From NCBI GenBank assembly GCA_017163975.1, contig JAFFSR010000227.1, positions 5,942,501-6,006,500 on the forward strand: a stretch of 64,000 bases of DNA. The letters run 5' to 3'. This document shows positions 39,801 to 53,300 of the stretch, in pieces. Position 1 is the stretch's first letter. Each line of letters opens with the position of its first letter. A program made the position numbers and the translations under genes. This DNA is from Anastatus disparis. Its lineage: Eukaryota > Arthropoda > Insecta > Hymenoptera > Eupelmidae. The notes beneath the pieces are model-generated. The model worked only from the letters and a program-made list of their open reading frames with translations. It searched no databases and was not told the DNA's origin.

Positions 39801-42800
39801 GTTGACTTCGTCGACTTTAGAGAGATCAACGAGCTTCGCCGCCAATCTACTATATAATACGTACATACCACCAAGAGAATGTTTTTTTTTTCTTTTCTTT
39901 TTCTTTTTTTTTTTTTTTAAAGAGGGGAAAATAGGAAGCTTTTTGCCTGAGGGCCAAGTTCCTTTTCACACTAACCAACTTGTATATTCGTTCAGAGTAT
40001 ATGTATATGAGTTTAACCTTTCATCCTTTATGACGAGAAATTTAGGGCTGCTGCTGAGTTAGATGTGCCAATTTTTTTTTTTTCAAGATTTTCTTCTTTC
40101 TTTTTTGCAAGAGGGAGGATGGATATGCCTTAGGGTATGAAAAGGTTAGGTTTACTCTTTGTTCATAAATATGGATAACTGAGAGGAAAGTTTTTTTGCA
40201 GAGATTGCTTAGGCATTGTTAACTTAGTTATTGTACTTTTTTAAAAACTCTTGTACGTATTTTACTCGTTATTTCAAAAGTTACTTTTCAATTTTTAATA
40301 AAATATTTGGCATTCAAAGGTGATTACTTAGACTTTAAAAATTTTTAAAATTCGCAATGGTTTTTCAATGAATTTGCAACTGTTAAAATATAGTATTTGT
40401 TAATTTTCAATAATATTGTTGTATGATAATATTGTTTTATCAAACGCACATAAACAAATCTGAATCTTATAAAAATTCCTAATTAAAATCAAAGTCAAGC
40501 TTACTCAAATTCATAGTTAAAATGACATAATAAATCCTGAATTTAAATCATTTTCTAATAGACCTGTCGTAAGATAATAAAACGTCAATCACAAACTAAT
40601 ACAAAATGTACATAGGCACCACTCGTAAAACTGTCAATTCCATTGTAAACACATGAAATTCTCTTGATTGTAGCAAATTCAATGTGTACAATGGATATGT
40701 ATGCAGATATCTTTTGAAGAAAAAAAAAAGGGTTACCAAACACTATATTACGTACTCGAATTTCTCCCCTTCTTTTAAAACTCCCGGCAGAGCTTTAAAT
40801 TGACACTAATTTTCTTTAAGCATCGCTTCACGGACAGGACGACGATACTTGATTTCTTTTTTTTTTAAACTTTAAATGTTTTTTACATATGACACTACAA
40901 ACCTACTTTTTTATTATTTTTTTTTATTACATGTTAACAATTTTTATAGACGACTTAATAACTTTTTATCAATCGCGTTATCTCATGTTCTCAAAACCAA
41001 TCTCTTGGATTGTTTTCTCTTCCGGTACGTATATTAACTTTAAAATGATATTGTTGTATGAGTGTATTTCTGATGCGTCATCGTTTTATACTGTAGTTAT
41101 TGTGTCGCGTGTAAAGCACGCAAAAATTTTCGACTTCTTCATATTCCTCATGTGGTTGCGATATATGCGGTTCTTTTGTATTGAAAGACTGTATGTATGA
41201 TTGATAGTTCGTGTATCGATTTTTGGGTGTGACTTTTTTAATTCTTGCGTGCTGTCGGGTAAGTCTTTATTAAGCGAACAATTTTCGGATTAATTTTGTG
41301 GTTTTCAATTCTAAAAGGAAAGAAACTTTATTATTAATCATGTATGTTTTAATGTTGATTATATGATTGCATGCAAACATTTTGAAATTGATTTAATGTG
41401 AATAATTTGGTAGTAATGTATGTAAATTTATGATTTGAATATTTTTTTTTGTAATATATTGAATGACTATAATATTAATATTAAATTTATCATTCTTAAA
41501 TTTAAGTTTAAAAAAATAAAGAAAAAGTTCGATTTCTTCCAAATCTTATCATACAATAACGATATTAACGGGATTATTTAATGTAATATCCAAGATTTAA
41601 ACACAATTTCGTTACCTATATATTTGCATTTTATCTACAATGATGTGAATTTGGCTTTTTTTTTCTCTTCTATATTATGCTTATACCAAATATTACTGTT
41701 AAGCTCCTTTACAGCCATCCGTTTTTATTCTCTCAAGATAAACTTGAATCCTAAGCCTTGAGCCACCGTTAACTGGTCGTTATCGTTGCTTATTGCGCAA
41801 AAAAAAAGTAAGTTTAATACTAGGAAATATATAAGCTTGAGGAATTCTTTCAAAACACGTTACGAATTAATAATAAATTTCGAAATCAGATTTTTTTAGC
41901 TTTTTTATCATAAACCTTTAACGTTTATATATTAATACATTTTACAGGATTTTATTACTAAATAGACCATAAAATGTTTAAAATAATAAAACGTAAAATA
42001 AATTACGTGATAAAGTAGTCATCTCTTATGAAAATCATCAATTTAAAAAGATAAACTTATCTTGATTAATCACATTAAATGATTCATACAAAATAATAAA
42101 AAAAGGACGATTAAAATTTAAAATAAATCTTTTGGATTAAAGACTAAATCTCAATTTTAATTTCCTTTTCAATCAATAAACGCCATCGCCAGCGTCAAAC
42201 ATATAAATTCTCGTCTTATTGGCAATATCGGATAAGGTAAGCTTATGTACAAAGAAAGAGAAGCAAAGAAAAGCGTCAAAACGTCAATGTTAAGAGAAAA
42301 AAAAAATAAAAAATAAAAAAAGGTAAAAGAGAAACAGTGTATAGCTCATAAAGCTTGAACGCATGAACGCTTCTATCTCTCGGCTCCCGGAAATCGGTTA
42401 TAATAACGCTTTTGCTGCTTGGTGTTGCGAATATTACGCGCTCTTTTTACGAATCGAGAGATTCCGCGTTCTTGACTCGTCTAGTTTCAAAGATATAGGT
42501 ACTTTTTTATTTTTTACTCTTCTTTTTAAGATCGTCGATCATCCGTTAGCCCTAAGGCTTTAAAGCATAAGAGAGAAGAACTACTAATCAAAAGTTGTGA
42601 GCATAAAAAAAAAGATACTAAAGTTTTAGCGATGATGATGAGATTGCAATTTTTATCGATCAAGGCTTTTTTTCTATGTTTTGGGCTTTTTTGGTTGTGT
42701 TTTAAAGGTGGATTAGCAGGTTTTGTTGAGTGAGCTTGTTAATGGTTCTTTTGGTTATCATGACTTAGGATTTTAATTCAAGGTTAAGTTAAAGGGCTTG

Positions 42801-42890
42801 ATAGATTTTTTTTCTTTTTTAGTGAAACGCAAAACTTAGATTTGTTAAAAATTATATTAGAAAAAAGATAGTAAAGATATTGAGCAGATA

Positions 42891-43088
42891 GAGGTCGTCA
42901 GTAGCTCAGTCGGTAGAACGATGGATTAGTAATCTCGAGGTCTCGAGTTCGAATCCCGCTCTCGGCTAATTTATACAAGCACCACTGTACGTTACATGTG
43001 CTTTTGTCACAAAGACACTGAGATACCTCCGTCGCTAATTATCATCACAGTGATAGCTATAAATATAGCGACGTTAAATAAAAAAAAT
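42891..43088 (+). mobile_element. tRNA-derived SINE, copy 2
   Basis: Second member of the family described at 18190-18395. The head begins GAGGTCGTCAG and has a perfect A box TAGCTCAGTCGG (42902-42913) and a near-perfect B box AGTTCGAATCC (42946-42956). The body runs to GCGACGTTAAATAAAAAAAA. Near the 3' end GTCGCTA and TAGCGAC form an inverted repeat preserved in both copies, a possible stem for recognition by a partner LINE. The head has the same defective anticodon stem as copy 1, so the defect is part of the family consensus and not decay of one copy. It is oriented with the SCAR transcript. Confidence 0.88.
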
Positions 43089-44298
43089 ATTGTATTTATC
43101 TTAAATTTAAACGAAAATTTTGAAGGCTTCTTTGATATCCTAAACTTAAAATGAAAATTTTTTTTTAAATTACTGCATCATTATCGGTGATTACGTGAAA
43201 AATATTCATTACAACACAGTCCATTAATCTCAAATAACATCTTTTTAAGAAGTTTTATATTTTTAAACTGATTTAGTTTCAGCGAGAGTCAAAAGAAGTT
43301 GTTTGTAAATATTAAAATCGTAAATGGCTGCAGATAATGTTGTAATTGCGTCTTTTGTTGCCGATAGTGAACGTACAACTCTCTCGTATTTCAAAGAACT
43401 TGCGTAACGTGATTAAAGTTTATCTAAATTGTTTTAAATAGAAACTTTATATTATTTTATATACTTGTAATTTTTTTAATTATTAAAAACTAAAATATGT
43501 TTTTAATAGATTTATTAAAAATTGTTTAATTTAAATTTTAAATTTTTGGTTTAATATATTAATAAAATATATAAAAATATGTCATTTTTACATGAAACAA
43601 TTTTTTTTAGATTATATAACAAGAAATATTTAAAAAATTGTTTTTTAATTCATATAGTGGTATTATTTTTTATAATGACGTTAGTTTTTTTGAGCTTCGA
43701 ATCTTTGCTTTAATATTTTGTTAAATCAGTTTATAAAATCTATAATTTGAAAAACTTCAAAAATGTATAAAAAATTTAAGTTAGTAAATCGAAGTAAAAT
43801 ACTAAATTGAAGATTTGAAGCTTGGAAAAGTTAAAATTGAAGGAAAATAAAAAATTGGCATTATTGGAAATATTTTCCAATTCGTTGGTTTTTACAAATG
43901 TTTGATTTTATATAATTTTCAGTTTTTTCAATAAGAAATATTTATTTAAATATTCTATTGATTTACCAAGCCAAAAATAAAAAGATCTTATTCATTGTTA
44001 AGAAACAATAGATTTTAAAATGAGCCAAACTTATCATCCAGACTATATATACATAATTGCAATCTTAATGAAATTTATAAAACACAATGGAAAACGAACA
44101 AGTAATTAAAAAAAAAAATTAATCTCAAAAGAAAATGAGAGTCACTGGTATATACACCAAAAGCATTATATTCATTGCATAAGAACGCACGTGCGCGAAT
44201 GTTTGCATCGGTATTCGCGACGGCGCGTTACTTCGTGCTCCGTTAAAAAGGAGACGGATGGTGTTATAGCACGAATATATCTATATATAAACACATAA

Positions 44299-44325
44299 GA
44301 GAAAGAGAGAGAGAGAGAGAGAAAA
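44299..44325. repeat. (GA)n microsatellite
   Basis: GA dinucleotide run inside a GA-rich block of the SCAR intron. Confidence 0.9.
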
Positions 44326-47300
44326 GGCTTAACTTTATAACACAGAGCTAAAGACGCAAAAGAGAGAAGTTGTTAAGCGAATGTTGTCTACAAGGTGGCG
44401 CAAAGGTATAATACGTCTCTCTATGCTCGTTTTATTTTTTTCTTTTTTTGTTTGGAGTGTATACATTATTACACTTACAAGATAAATGTTTGATTGTATT
44501 ATATTAACGTATGGATAGATGTATAGCAATGATTCTAAGAAAGTTACTGCTCCTTTTCTTATTTTTTTTCTCTCTAGTATAGATCGTATATGCATTATAA
44601 TTTTAAACCTAGCGGCGTTTGAGAACCTAGTGCATTTCGCATAAGGTATATTGTTAGGAGAAAATTTTTTTACTTTGTCGAAATACCTTTGAAAGTTTTT
44701 ATTTTGAAATGCATTTTGGCGAACACGAGTTATACATTGTGTAGTTTTACAGTTCGAAGTTTTACATTTCGTTGAGCTTAAGTGTTTTGGAGTTTGAAGA
44801 ACTTTGCTTCTCGTGACTTTGGTGTGGCAATGTGAATTTGTAGTTTATAACCGTGAAATCATATTGACGAGTAATCTTACGTAAAGTAATAATTTATTTT
44901 TACATTTTCTCTACAAATTAACTAAAATTAAAAAAAATAACCATTAAAATAATATTAAACATTTTCTTCATTTTGTCAAATTTATGTATGCTAAATTTTT
45001 TCTAAAAATCTCATTAAGAACCAAGGACTTCTGTAAATAATACAGCGCAATAAAACGCAAGTGATAAATGTTTTTGCATTACTCGTTTCATTACTCTAGC
45101 TCCTCTCTCTTGATGATTATGTATATGAGCTTGTGTACACATTTATCCTCCAGTTTATGCTGCTGTACAATTTATCTTGTTTTTCTTTTTTACTAGACGC
45201 TATAAAAAATGAAACAATAAAAAAAAATCATTAAAAATCATCATCGTTATTTCTAAATCCATTATTTCCGTTTTCTGTTAAACATGTAATAAATTCAAAT
45301 TAAGCGCAATGTAATACAATGTTAACGATAAGAGTAGGTCATATCTTCTTATATATAGATATTTTAGTCCCAGATGTTCCGATATAGTATAATACATCTA
45401 TAAACGGAGATATTGATCTTTCGCGATGAAATAAAAAAAGTAGCGAACAAGCTGTGTCTGCATTAAACATTTTCTATTTCTAGAAATTATCGAAACATTC
45501 AATTCACCTCTCTCCTCAACAAGGATTAAAAAATTCAAAACCTCGTCTATATGTTCTTCGTTTTACTATATACAATTCCGCAAGAGCTATGTTGCCTTGC
45601 ACCTGCATTGACGTCAACCTGCATAATGTACACAACGCAGACACAGAAAAAGAAAGAAAATAATAAAAAGGAAAAAAAAATAATACGATGAAAACTTGGC
45701 GCTTGAAGAGTCGTTTAGCTGGAGCCGCTCCAGCTATGTACGCACACAGTCGAGCGTTAATGCTAAAGATTACAGAGAACGCTTCGAAAATTTAAAAAAA
45801 GTCGTAGTGCACAATCCTACTTGTGCTTTGTTGGCGCTCAAAATAGCACATTACGTACTTTAATATTTTGATTAAAAGAATTTATCATTAGCAGCGTAGC
45901 ATAAGTGAGTGTTCATTTTTTTAGCGTCTGATATTACAATATGTAATCGCTGTGGTGGTATATTTAATTTGGATGAAATTAAAAATTAACAAGCAAAGTA
46001 ACATTGAAACAATTTTTTTATAGTTTTAATTAAGCTGAACTATTTTTCTGCAATTCTTCTTTAAAGAGATATTAAATCCTTGACCTACGAATATGATTGG
46101 ATTTTTAATAAAAATTTTGATTATTTATTGAATATATTCCATTTTTATATTCCCAAGTTAAATAATTTTATCCAATTTCCAGCATAAAAGCTGCTTATAT
46201 GTTGGGTCAATAGAAGTTTACACAAAATAATTGGATCATAATACATCTTATTATCATGATTCTCTTTTAAAGTCAAGGTACAAGTACATTCTGGAAAACA
46301 TTGATTAAATCCACTCACAGAATATATAAATAAAATATATTTTTAGTGCTTTTTAATAAAAACATGATCATGCTTAAATAATTTCATACCATCCCAAAAA
46401 GTATTAAAAATAACTATATTAGCATCCATCTATTAATATAGCTTACAAGTGGATCAAATCTTTGTCAGCAAGTATAGAACTTGTCTTTTAGTTTAAGCTT
46501 TAAATCGATAAGATTATTTCCATCGTGCCAAAAGACTCGACAATAGCACAAGCAGCAGCACCTTTTTCTTTTGCTTTTTCTCGTGTATATTACGAGCCCT
46601 AGGTTAGTATAAACAAGTAATTCTCACTACAATGCCAGTGTGCCAGTGTCGGCTTAGTGACAACAATGCTCTGCTGTAACAGCAATTTACTTCTTCCCAT
46701 ATATAATCTGGCAACAGTCATGCATACATATCTGCAAACATATAAAAGAGGTCGAGCTTTTCATGCATTTACGATGGAAAGAAAAATAAAAGATGGAGAA
46801 AGAGAGAAAGCTTTGACAATGATCTGGCTGAAGGCCAAATGCGATTCTTGAGGTATGGTATGGATATTTGGAACAATTGCTATCATTTATGGAATTTTAA
46901 AAATTTATGGAATTGTTGGATGCTTATGGGTGATGTTATGTTATGTTCGATGAGTTTAAATGAATTTCGTATTCAAATTTATCATTTTGTTTTTCTTTCA
47001 TAAAAGTGACTATGTATATGGACATTATTCTGTGTGTTATTATGGAATCAAAATTGAATATAGAGAATTAAAAATCATCGCAGCTATCTTTAAAAAATCT
47101 TAATTTTTATAATAATACTTTTTATCAAAGAAAATAAAAAAGTCAGCAGATGAAACAACTTCAAATTTGGATTTTGTTCCTTTATTTCTTATTCTTTGTA
47201 AACTTCATGGCAAACTATCACTTGTCAAGATTCAGTTTGCCAATTTTACATAAAATATTCAGAAGCATTATAAAAACAAAGCCACTTTGAAATAAGATCA

Positions 47301-50300
47301 TCTCCGAACTTCAGCTTACAGCACAGCCTAAGTTCATCGTCTAACATTATATACTTGTTGCGTGATCCTCCTAAATTCCACCTCCTCTCTAGGCCAGACT
47401 AGTAACTATATACATAGTAACTTTAACTTCACAGAGGGAAGCCCATGAGGTCGATGTCTTCTCATCATAGCATGACGCGAGTAGCGTGTATATACAGAAT
47501 GCCAACATTTATAACTGGACCATCGAGATAATGCAAGGAAATTTCACTGTTCTAGTGCACAATATTGCTCCCTTTTCAAGGGGGAAGGAGAGGAAAGACT
47601 GAATTATACGCGAGGGTGAAAACGTGTAAGCGTTTCTAAAAGGGGAAAGTTTCGTTTTATTATGAGGGAGTATATATGCTATATGTAGCAAGAGGGTTGC
47701 TATATATATGACTCGGTCAATGAGCCGGTTCGTCATATTCCGTTAGTCGCGGCAGTGAAAAAAAATGCTCGTCGAGCGAATATTGACCAAGTAACGTACG
47801 TTGAATTTTGATTTTGATAAAAGTGAAGAAAATATAGTTGTGGATAATAATTCTAATGTTTCATATTTTGTTTAACTTTAGGATTTAGTTTTATCCTTAC
47901 GTGATGGAACTTATGTAAAATTAATCTTATCTGACAATATCCAAATGAAAAAATCGGATTAACAGATATATGTTATATTTTTTCATATTCGTAAAACATA
48001 TTTGATTTGGATAGCTATTGTGATTTGTCACTTTTTTTCCTACACTATAAATGAAAGTAAAGCCTATATCATTAGATACTTATAATAATAATCCCTCATA
48101 TAAAACGAAGAATTTAAAAATTTGTGATTTCGCATCATCATTAACATTTGTATCCAACTTAAAATATTTCAGAATTACATATTTACATGATTATTATACA
48201 ATAATTCCAATAATTTAAATTCAACACGCATTTCTCTTTGAAAATAATTAAGAAACTGTATCCACAACAAACTTATAAGAACTAATTTACAATTCGGTTT
48301 GACCATATACCATTTCCATTAAAGTCACAGTGGTCAAAATGAGCTATACTTCTTAGTTTTCGCAAACTCTATATACCTCAACTTTAAGTTTGACCGGTAC
48401 GGTAGAGTATATATACATGTGGCACACGTACATACAGAGAGAGCAGGCTTTAGCTCCGGAAACGCGGGGGACACCTTACTGGGGCAGCTCGAGCGTGACC
48501 AAGCTACTCAATGAGCTCTTGCCGTATAGCTTCCCTTTCGTAGCAAAAAAATAAAAGGAGAGAAATGAAGGCTGTAACTGGTAATTCTTAGTAATATCGA
48601 CAATTGTTTCATTCTTTTTTATTATGCTTTTTTGTTCTTTTGTATGCAAGATTTGTAAGATGAAAATTGGAAGCGAAAGGTGAATTGTACGTTGATTCTA
48701 GGCAATATCGAAGTGGATTAGATGAAGAGACCATTTGATTGGTATGAGAACTATTTGATATAAAAATTTAATATCAGAAGAAATGAGATGACTTTTGCGT
48801 GACTCTTGTTGCCAAGTTGAGCTTTCTTGGTAGGGTATTGAACTTGTAAAGTAATATACTTAATTGTTATAAGATATCGCATTACTTGATTCCTTTATGA
48901 ATATAAATGAGCCTGCGTTGCAGAGGCTTCATGTATGGTTTGTATATTTTATTTTTTAAATTCCATAATTTAAAAAATGTTATTAAAATATTTATTTAAA
49001 AAATTATGTAGGACAGTAAATTGAAATAGCCGAACAATATTTCTGATGTTTGTAATGTTTGAAAAGAGGTAAATATCATTTCCATAGTCAGACCTGAATT
49101 CAATCGCCACAATTCAGCTTGTGTGCGTTTGTAATATTCGCCTTTCGTTCAACAATTCAGGAAATGCTTTTATATTAAGTATTGATTTTTTTTTAATATC
49201 AAACATTTCATTAAGTTTAGCAATAAAACATCTGTTTTCATCAATAATATATTATTTATTTTATATTTATTGAACAATACTGGCTTTCCATTAGTTTTGT
49301 CTAAATTTAAAATAAAATTAAAAATATTATTATCTTTTTTATATTTTTGCTAAATTAACTTCTGCCTAATCAATATTAGTTAAAATATTGCCCTTATTGT
49401 TAAACGATTACTCAAGTTAGCTAAACCTTAAATCAAAGTGACAAAAGGTTTTATGACATAATATTCTCTTAACAAAGATAAAATCGATCCTTAACGATTC
49501 CATCGATATTTTTTCTTTTTTCTTTTTTTTTTTTAGGAAAAAAAATCTAAGTACTTTTATAAATCTCATCAGTTTGAACCTCAACTCATCTAAGTGTATT
49601 CACCTCTCATTTTTTTTTTCTCTTATAGAGCAGCCTCTTTCTTATGTTATTGTATCATAGGTGAAGCGCATATATATATACACGATGTATACCAGAGAAG
49701 AGAGCTGCCTAGACACGAAGTCGCCTCTCATCTTCAAGCGTTCGCGTGCGCGCAAAAGAGAGAAAGAGAACGATATCGCAAGCGCTTGACGCGCCCCTTC
49801 TATTCTCTCTCTCTTCCTCTCTCTCGACAGTTGGCAGTCGGCTTGATCAATATTGCAAGAAGACGTATACTACCAGGGCAAGCTTCTCTTGCTTACTTAC
49901 ATTGCCTTTATTATTTTATTTCATATTTTTTTATATATATGTATATGCATGTACGTAGCAGGTCGTGTGGATAAATACACACACCTGCCTTCGATGATTA
50001 TACTTTCGCTTATAATGTGTAACATACAGACATCGATATGTATAGGACGTGCTCTTTTTAATTCATCGATTCGAAAAATTGCTGGGATCGAATGCGATGC
50101 TTCTCTTTTTTTTTCTTTACTTTTCAGTGGCAATGTCTCGTTTTGAGAGAACACACGCAGATGTTTCATACTGCGGTTTTCACGTCTTTTTAAATGTGAC
50201 GAGGGCAAAGAATATGTAATTGGAGATTTGCGGAGTAAGAAACTTTCTTTTTCGTTTTTTTTTCCTTTTTTTTTTAGCTGATTATATATAGAAATGGAAT

Positions 50301-53300
50301 TTAAGTTCATTGAAAATGTTTTAATTTTCGTGAGTGCTTTAGAAAATTATAATTCTGAATTATGGATATAATCTTAATAATTTTAGAGGAAAAGTAGATT
50401 AAAAGTAACCTCTGCATTTACACTGCACTAACATAATGAATAATTAAACTATAAGGTCGATTAGATGAAATAAAAAAAATTAATTTTGATGATTAAAACT
50501 TATGTTAAGTAAATTATAAATTAAAGAAAAAAATTTGTAAAATTTGTAAATAAATTTATTAAATGTGAATGTTGATAACTTTAAAAAAAAAAATATCGAT
50601 GTATTTTCAATATACAGAGTTTTAAAATGTAAGTAACATCAATAAGTTAGCATATGTGAAATCTTAATTATTAATAACTAATAATTTAGAATAAAGTTTT
50701 TATAATAAAAAATAAAATCTAGATATTTATTTATTAATTTATTTTTTCAAGTATAGAAACTACTCAAATTAAAACTGTAACATAATTCATGCAAAATAAA
50801 ATTTAAAAAGCCGGAAATGTAATATTTAAGAAAAAAAAAAACAATTTCAAATAGTTTTTTTCTTCACGCTCACGTAATCAGATTAAAGTCTTAAAGGAGA
50901 GAGAAAAAAAAGAGTCAAGTATACGCCAAAGGTATATATACAGCAACTCCTTGTATTCAAAAAGTTCGCGTTAAAAAGTCTGTGTATGTGCGTGTGCGTT
51001 ATTTTTTTTTTTATTTCTCGCCCCAATGTTCTCGCGCTCGAGTGATCCTCGCGTGAGAAGAGCCGTAAAGGCAGGCACCAGAGCCAACGTTTTCTTCTCG
51101 GCTTTTTTTTTCTTCTGTTTTTTTTTTAAAGGCGCAAGCAGCAAAAGGGGGTAAAGCCCATGAATCTTCAAAAGGATATGCAACGAGTATTATACATATG
51201 GATGGTCATATCTCTTGTTCGCTCTTTCGTTTACCATTAAAACCGTCATTTTTTTCTTCTTCTTGTTCTTTAACATCTTGTTGAAAGAGACTCTCCAAAA
51301 GAGACTTAAAAAATCTTAGAAATCGTGAAATTCGTGGAAATTTTGCGAGTCAGTTAATTTCTTTGTTATAGCAGTAAAATTCTAAGTGTGGAAATCAGCT
51401 GGCTGACATCTGGGTGTTTACACTTGCTGTGAACTGTTTTATTCAAATTCACAATACATTAATTTCAGGCCTATTTACACTTTCGAAATTAACAGTATGT
51501 TTTGAATTTTTTTAACATTTTTTGCAAACAAACAATTTTATTATTCATATGAAATGAATAATAAAATAAATTAATACTCTTTAAATCATTCAAAAAATTC
51601 CTATTTGAATTTAATGTTATGTAAAAAAAACATTTTGAAAGATATTCAAAATTACCCTTCATCCTCAAAAGTCAAATTAACCTTAAACCTGTAAAAAGAA
51701 GTTAATAATCATGAAAGTTAAATATTTCCAAAGAGGTATGCATATACATCCTCTTCATTTTCTTTGACACACTCTTTCGTTACACACTGAAAAAAAATTT
51801 CTTTCCATACAACATATGCATTAACAAATATAGAAGCCTAAAGTACCAATGAGTGTTGAATATAATAAGCTCGCACACTTGAGACATCTTCGTTCTAACT
51901 CAAGTATTTATACCCTTGACGAGGTCAACCAAAAATATTTCAAGTTCGAAAATGAACGTGCATTCTCACGTTATGCGTGTACGCAACGACAATTTTTATT
52001 ACTTTCTTTTTTTTTTTTTAAATTTTTTACGCGTGCTAATTTTTGACGAATGTCGAGCTGCAAAAAATTTACGATGGTATTGTGGGGTAAAAAAATATAC
52101 GAAATAGAGTTGTAAAAATGAGAGAATATGTTCATCATGTTCGAAGATTAATGCAAAAATATGTTCGTATAGTACTGTAATAATTCAGCTTTTTTGGTAT
52201 TTTATAACACTTTTTTCTATATATTTATTTAACATTTTTATACAATCGAATAACAATAATACCAACTATAACTTAAATTCTATAAGATAAAAATACCAAA
52301 CACATGTTTACAATAAAATTCTAATGGAAAATACTGAAAATCCAACGTAACTATTTTCGTGAATGCGTAATCCACCCCAATGTAATTGCAAGTTATAAAT
52401 AGCTTAATATCTATTAGTGTTTAGCTTGAAAATCATATAAAGTTGAGTGCCCGAGCAAGGACCTCATAAATGTCATGTTGGTGTAGAAAGTGCATATCGC
52501 GAGTTTAATTATGTTATAAGCATACTAAAACTGAACTATTTTTGCGTTTAATATTTACGTGTAATATGTTCGGCGATTAATTGATCATATTCGTATATGC
52601 TTAAATTAATTGTTCAACGAGATTTTAGGGGTCATTATTTTGCGATACTTCAACGATGCTGGGAGATATTTTTCAATTAAAAAGCAATGAACAAGAGTTG
52701 GCGAATATTTCGTTGTTTAAAATTTAACGTCGTTGGTAGAAAATTGACCATTAAAAATGGTAAATGCGTTAACGATTAGGCAACCTTATATCTTATCACA
52801 GTCAATAATTAACCAAAAGTTGGTAAAAATTTCTACCAGTAGTTGTATGTTTTTGATCATATTTCTTGTTAAAAATATGTTTCACTACTTTCTTTAAGTT
52901 CAACTAAAAATAGTTTTTTTAATTCCACTTGAATGTTTTTTTAAATTTCAAACACACTTGGGGAATTTTTATATCAAATTCTTAATTAAAATCTCAATTA
53001 ACAGAAAACATTATTAACGAAGGAAAATATTATTTAATTAAAAATATTACCAACTAAAAAGTTACCGTGCGATTTTAAAAATTTCATTTTTCACTTAACA
53101 ATTTTCAAGTCATTTTTCAGAAAAAAAAAGTATTTTAAAACCATTAAATAAATCGTGCATTTAACCGACATTAAAGCACCAGACTCGCCCAGAATAAAAA
53201 AAAAGAGAAAAAGAAAGAAAACGATTTAACTCAACGACTATACAAGCAGACACATAAGATCGATTCGTGCATTCACATCATCACGTACATAAATTTCGAC

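Noticed and set aside
39616..40062. 148-aa open frame
   Set aside because: Contains a long Phe run from a poly-T tract and Lys/Arg-rich parts from purine runs; no homology recognised and no gene context.
42891..42966. Possible functional tRNA gene
   Set aside because: A and B boxes are good, but the anticodon stem does not pair, the same defect occurs in the other copy, and a SINE body and A-rich tail follow directly.
49594..50310. Overlapping open frames on both strands
   Set aside because: Mutually overlapping, compositionally biased, and located in a GA/CT-rich block that looks regulatory instead of coding.
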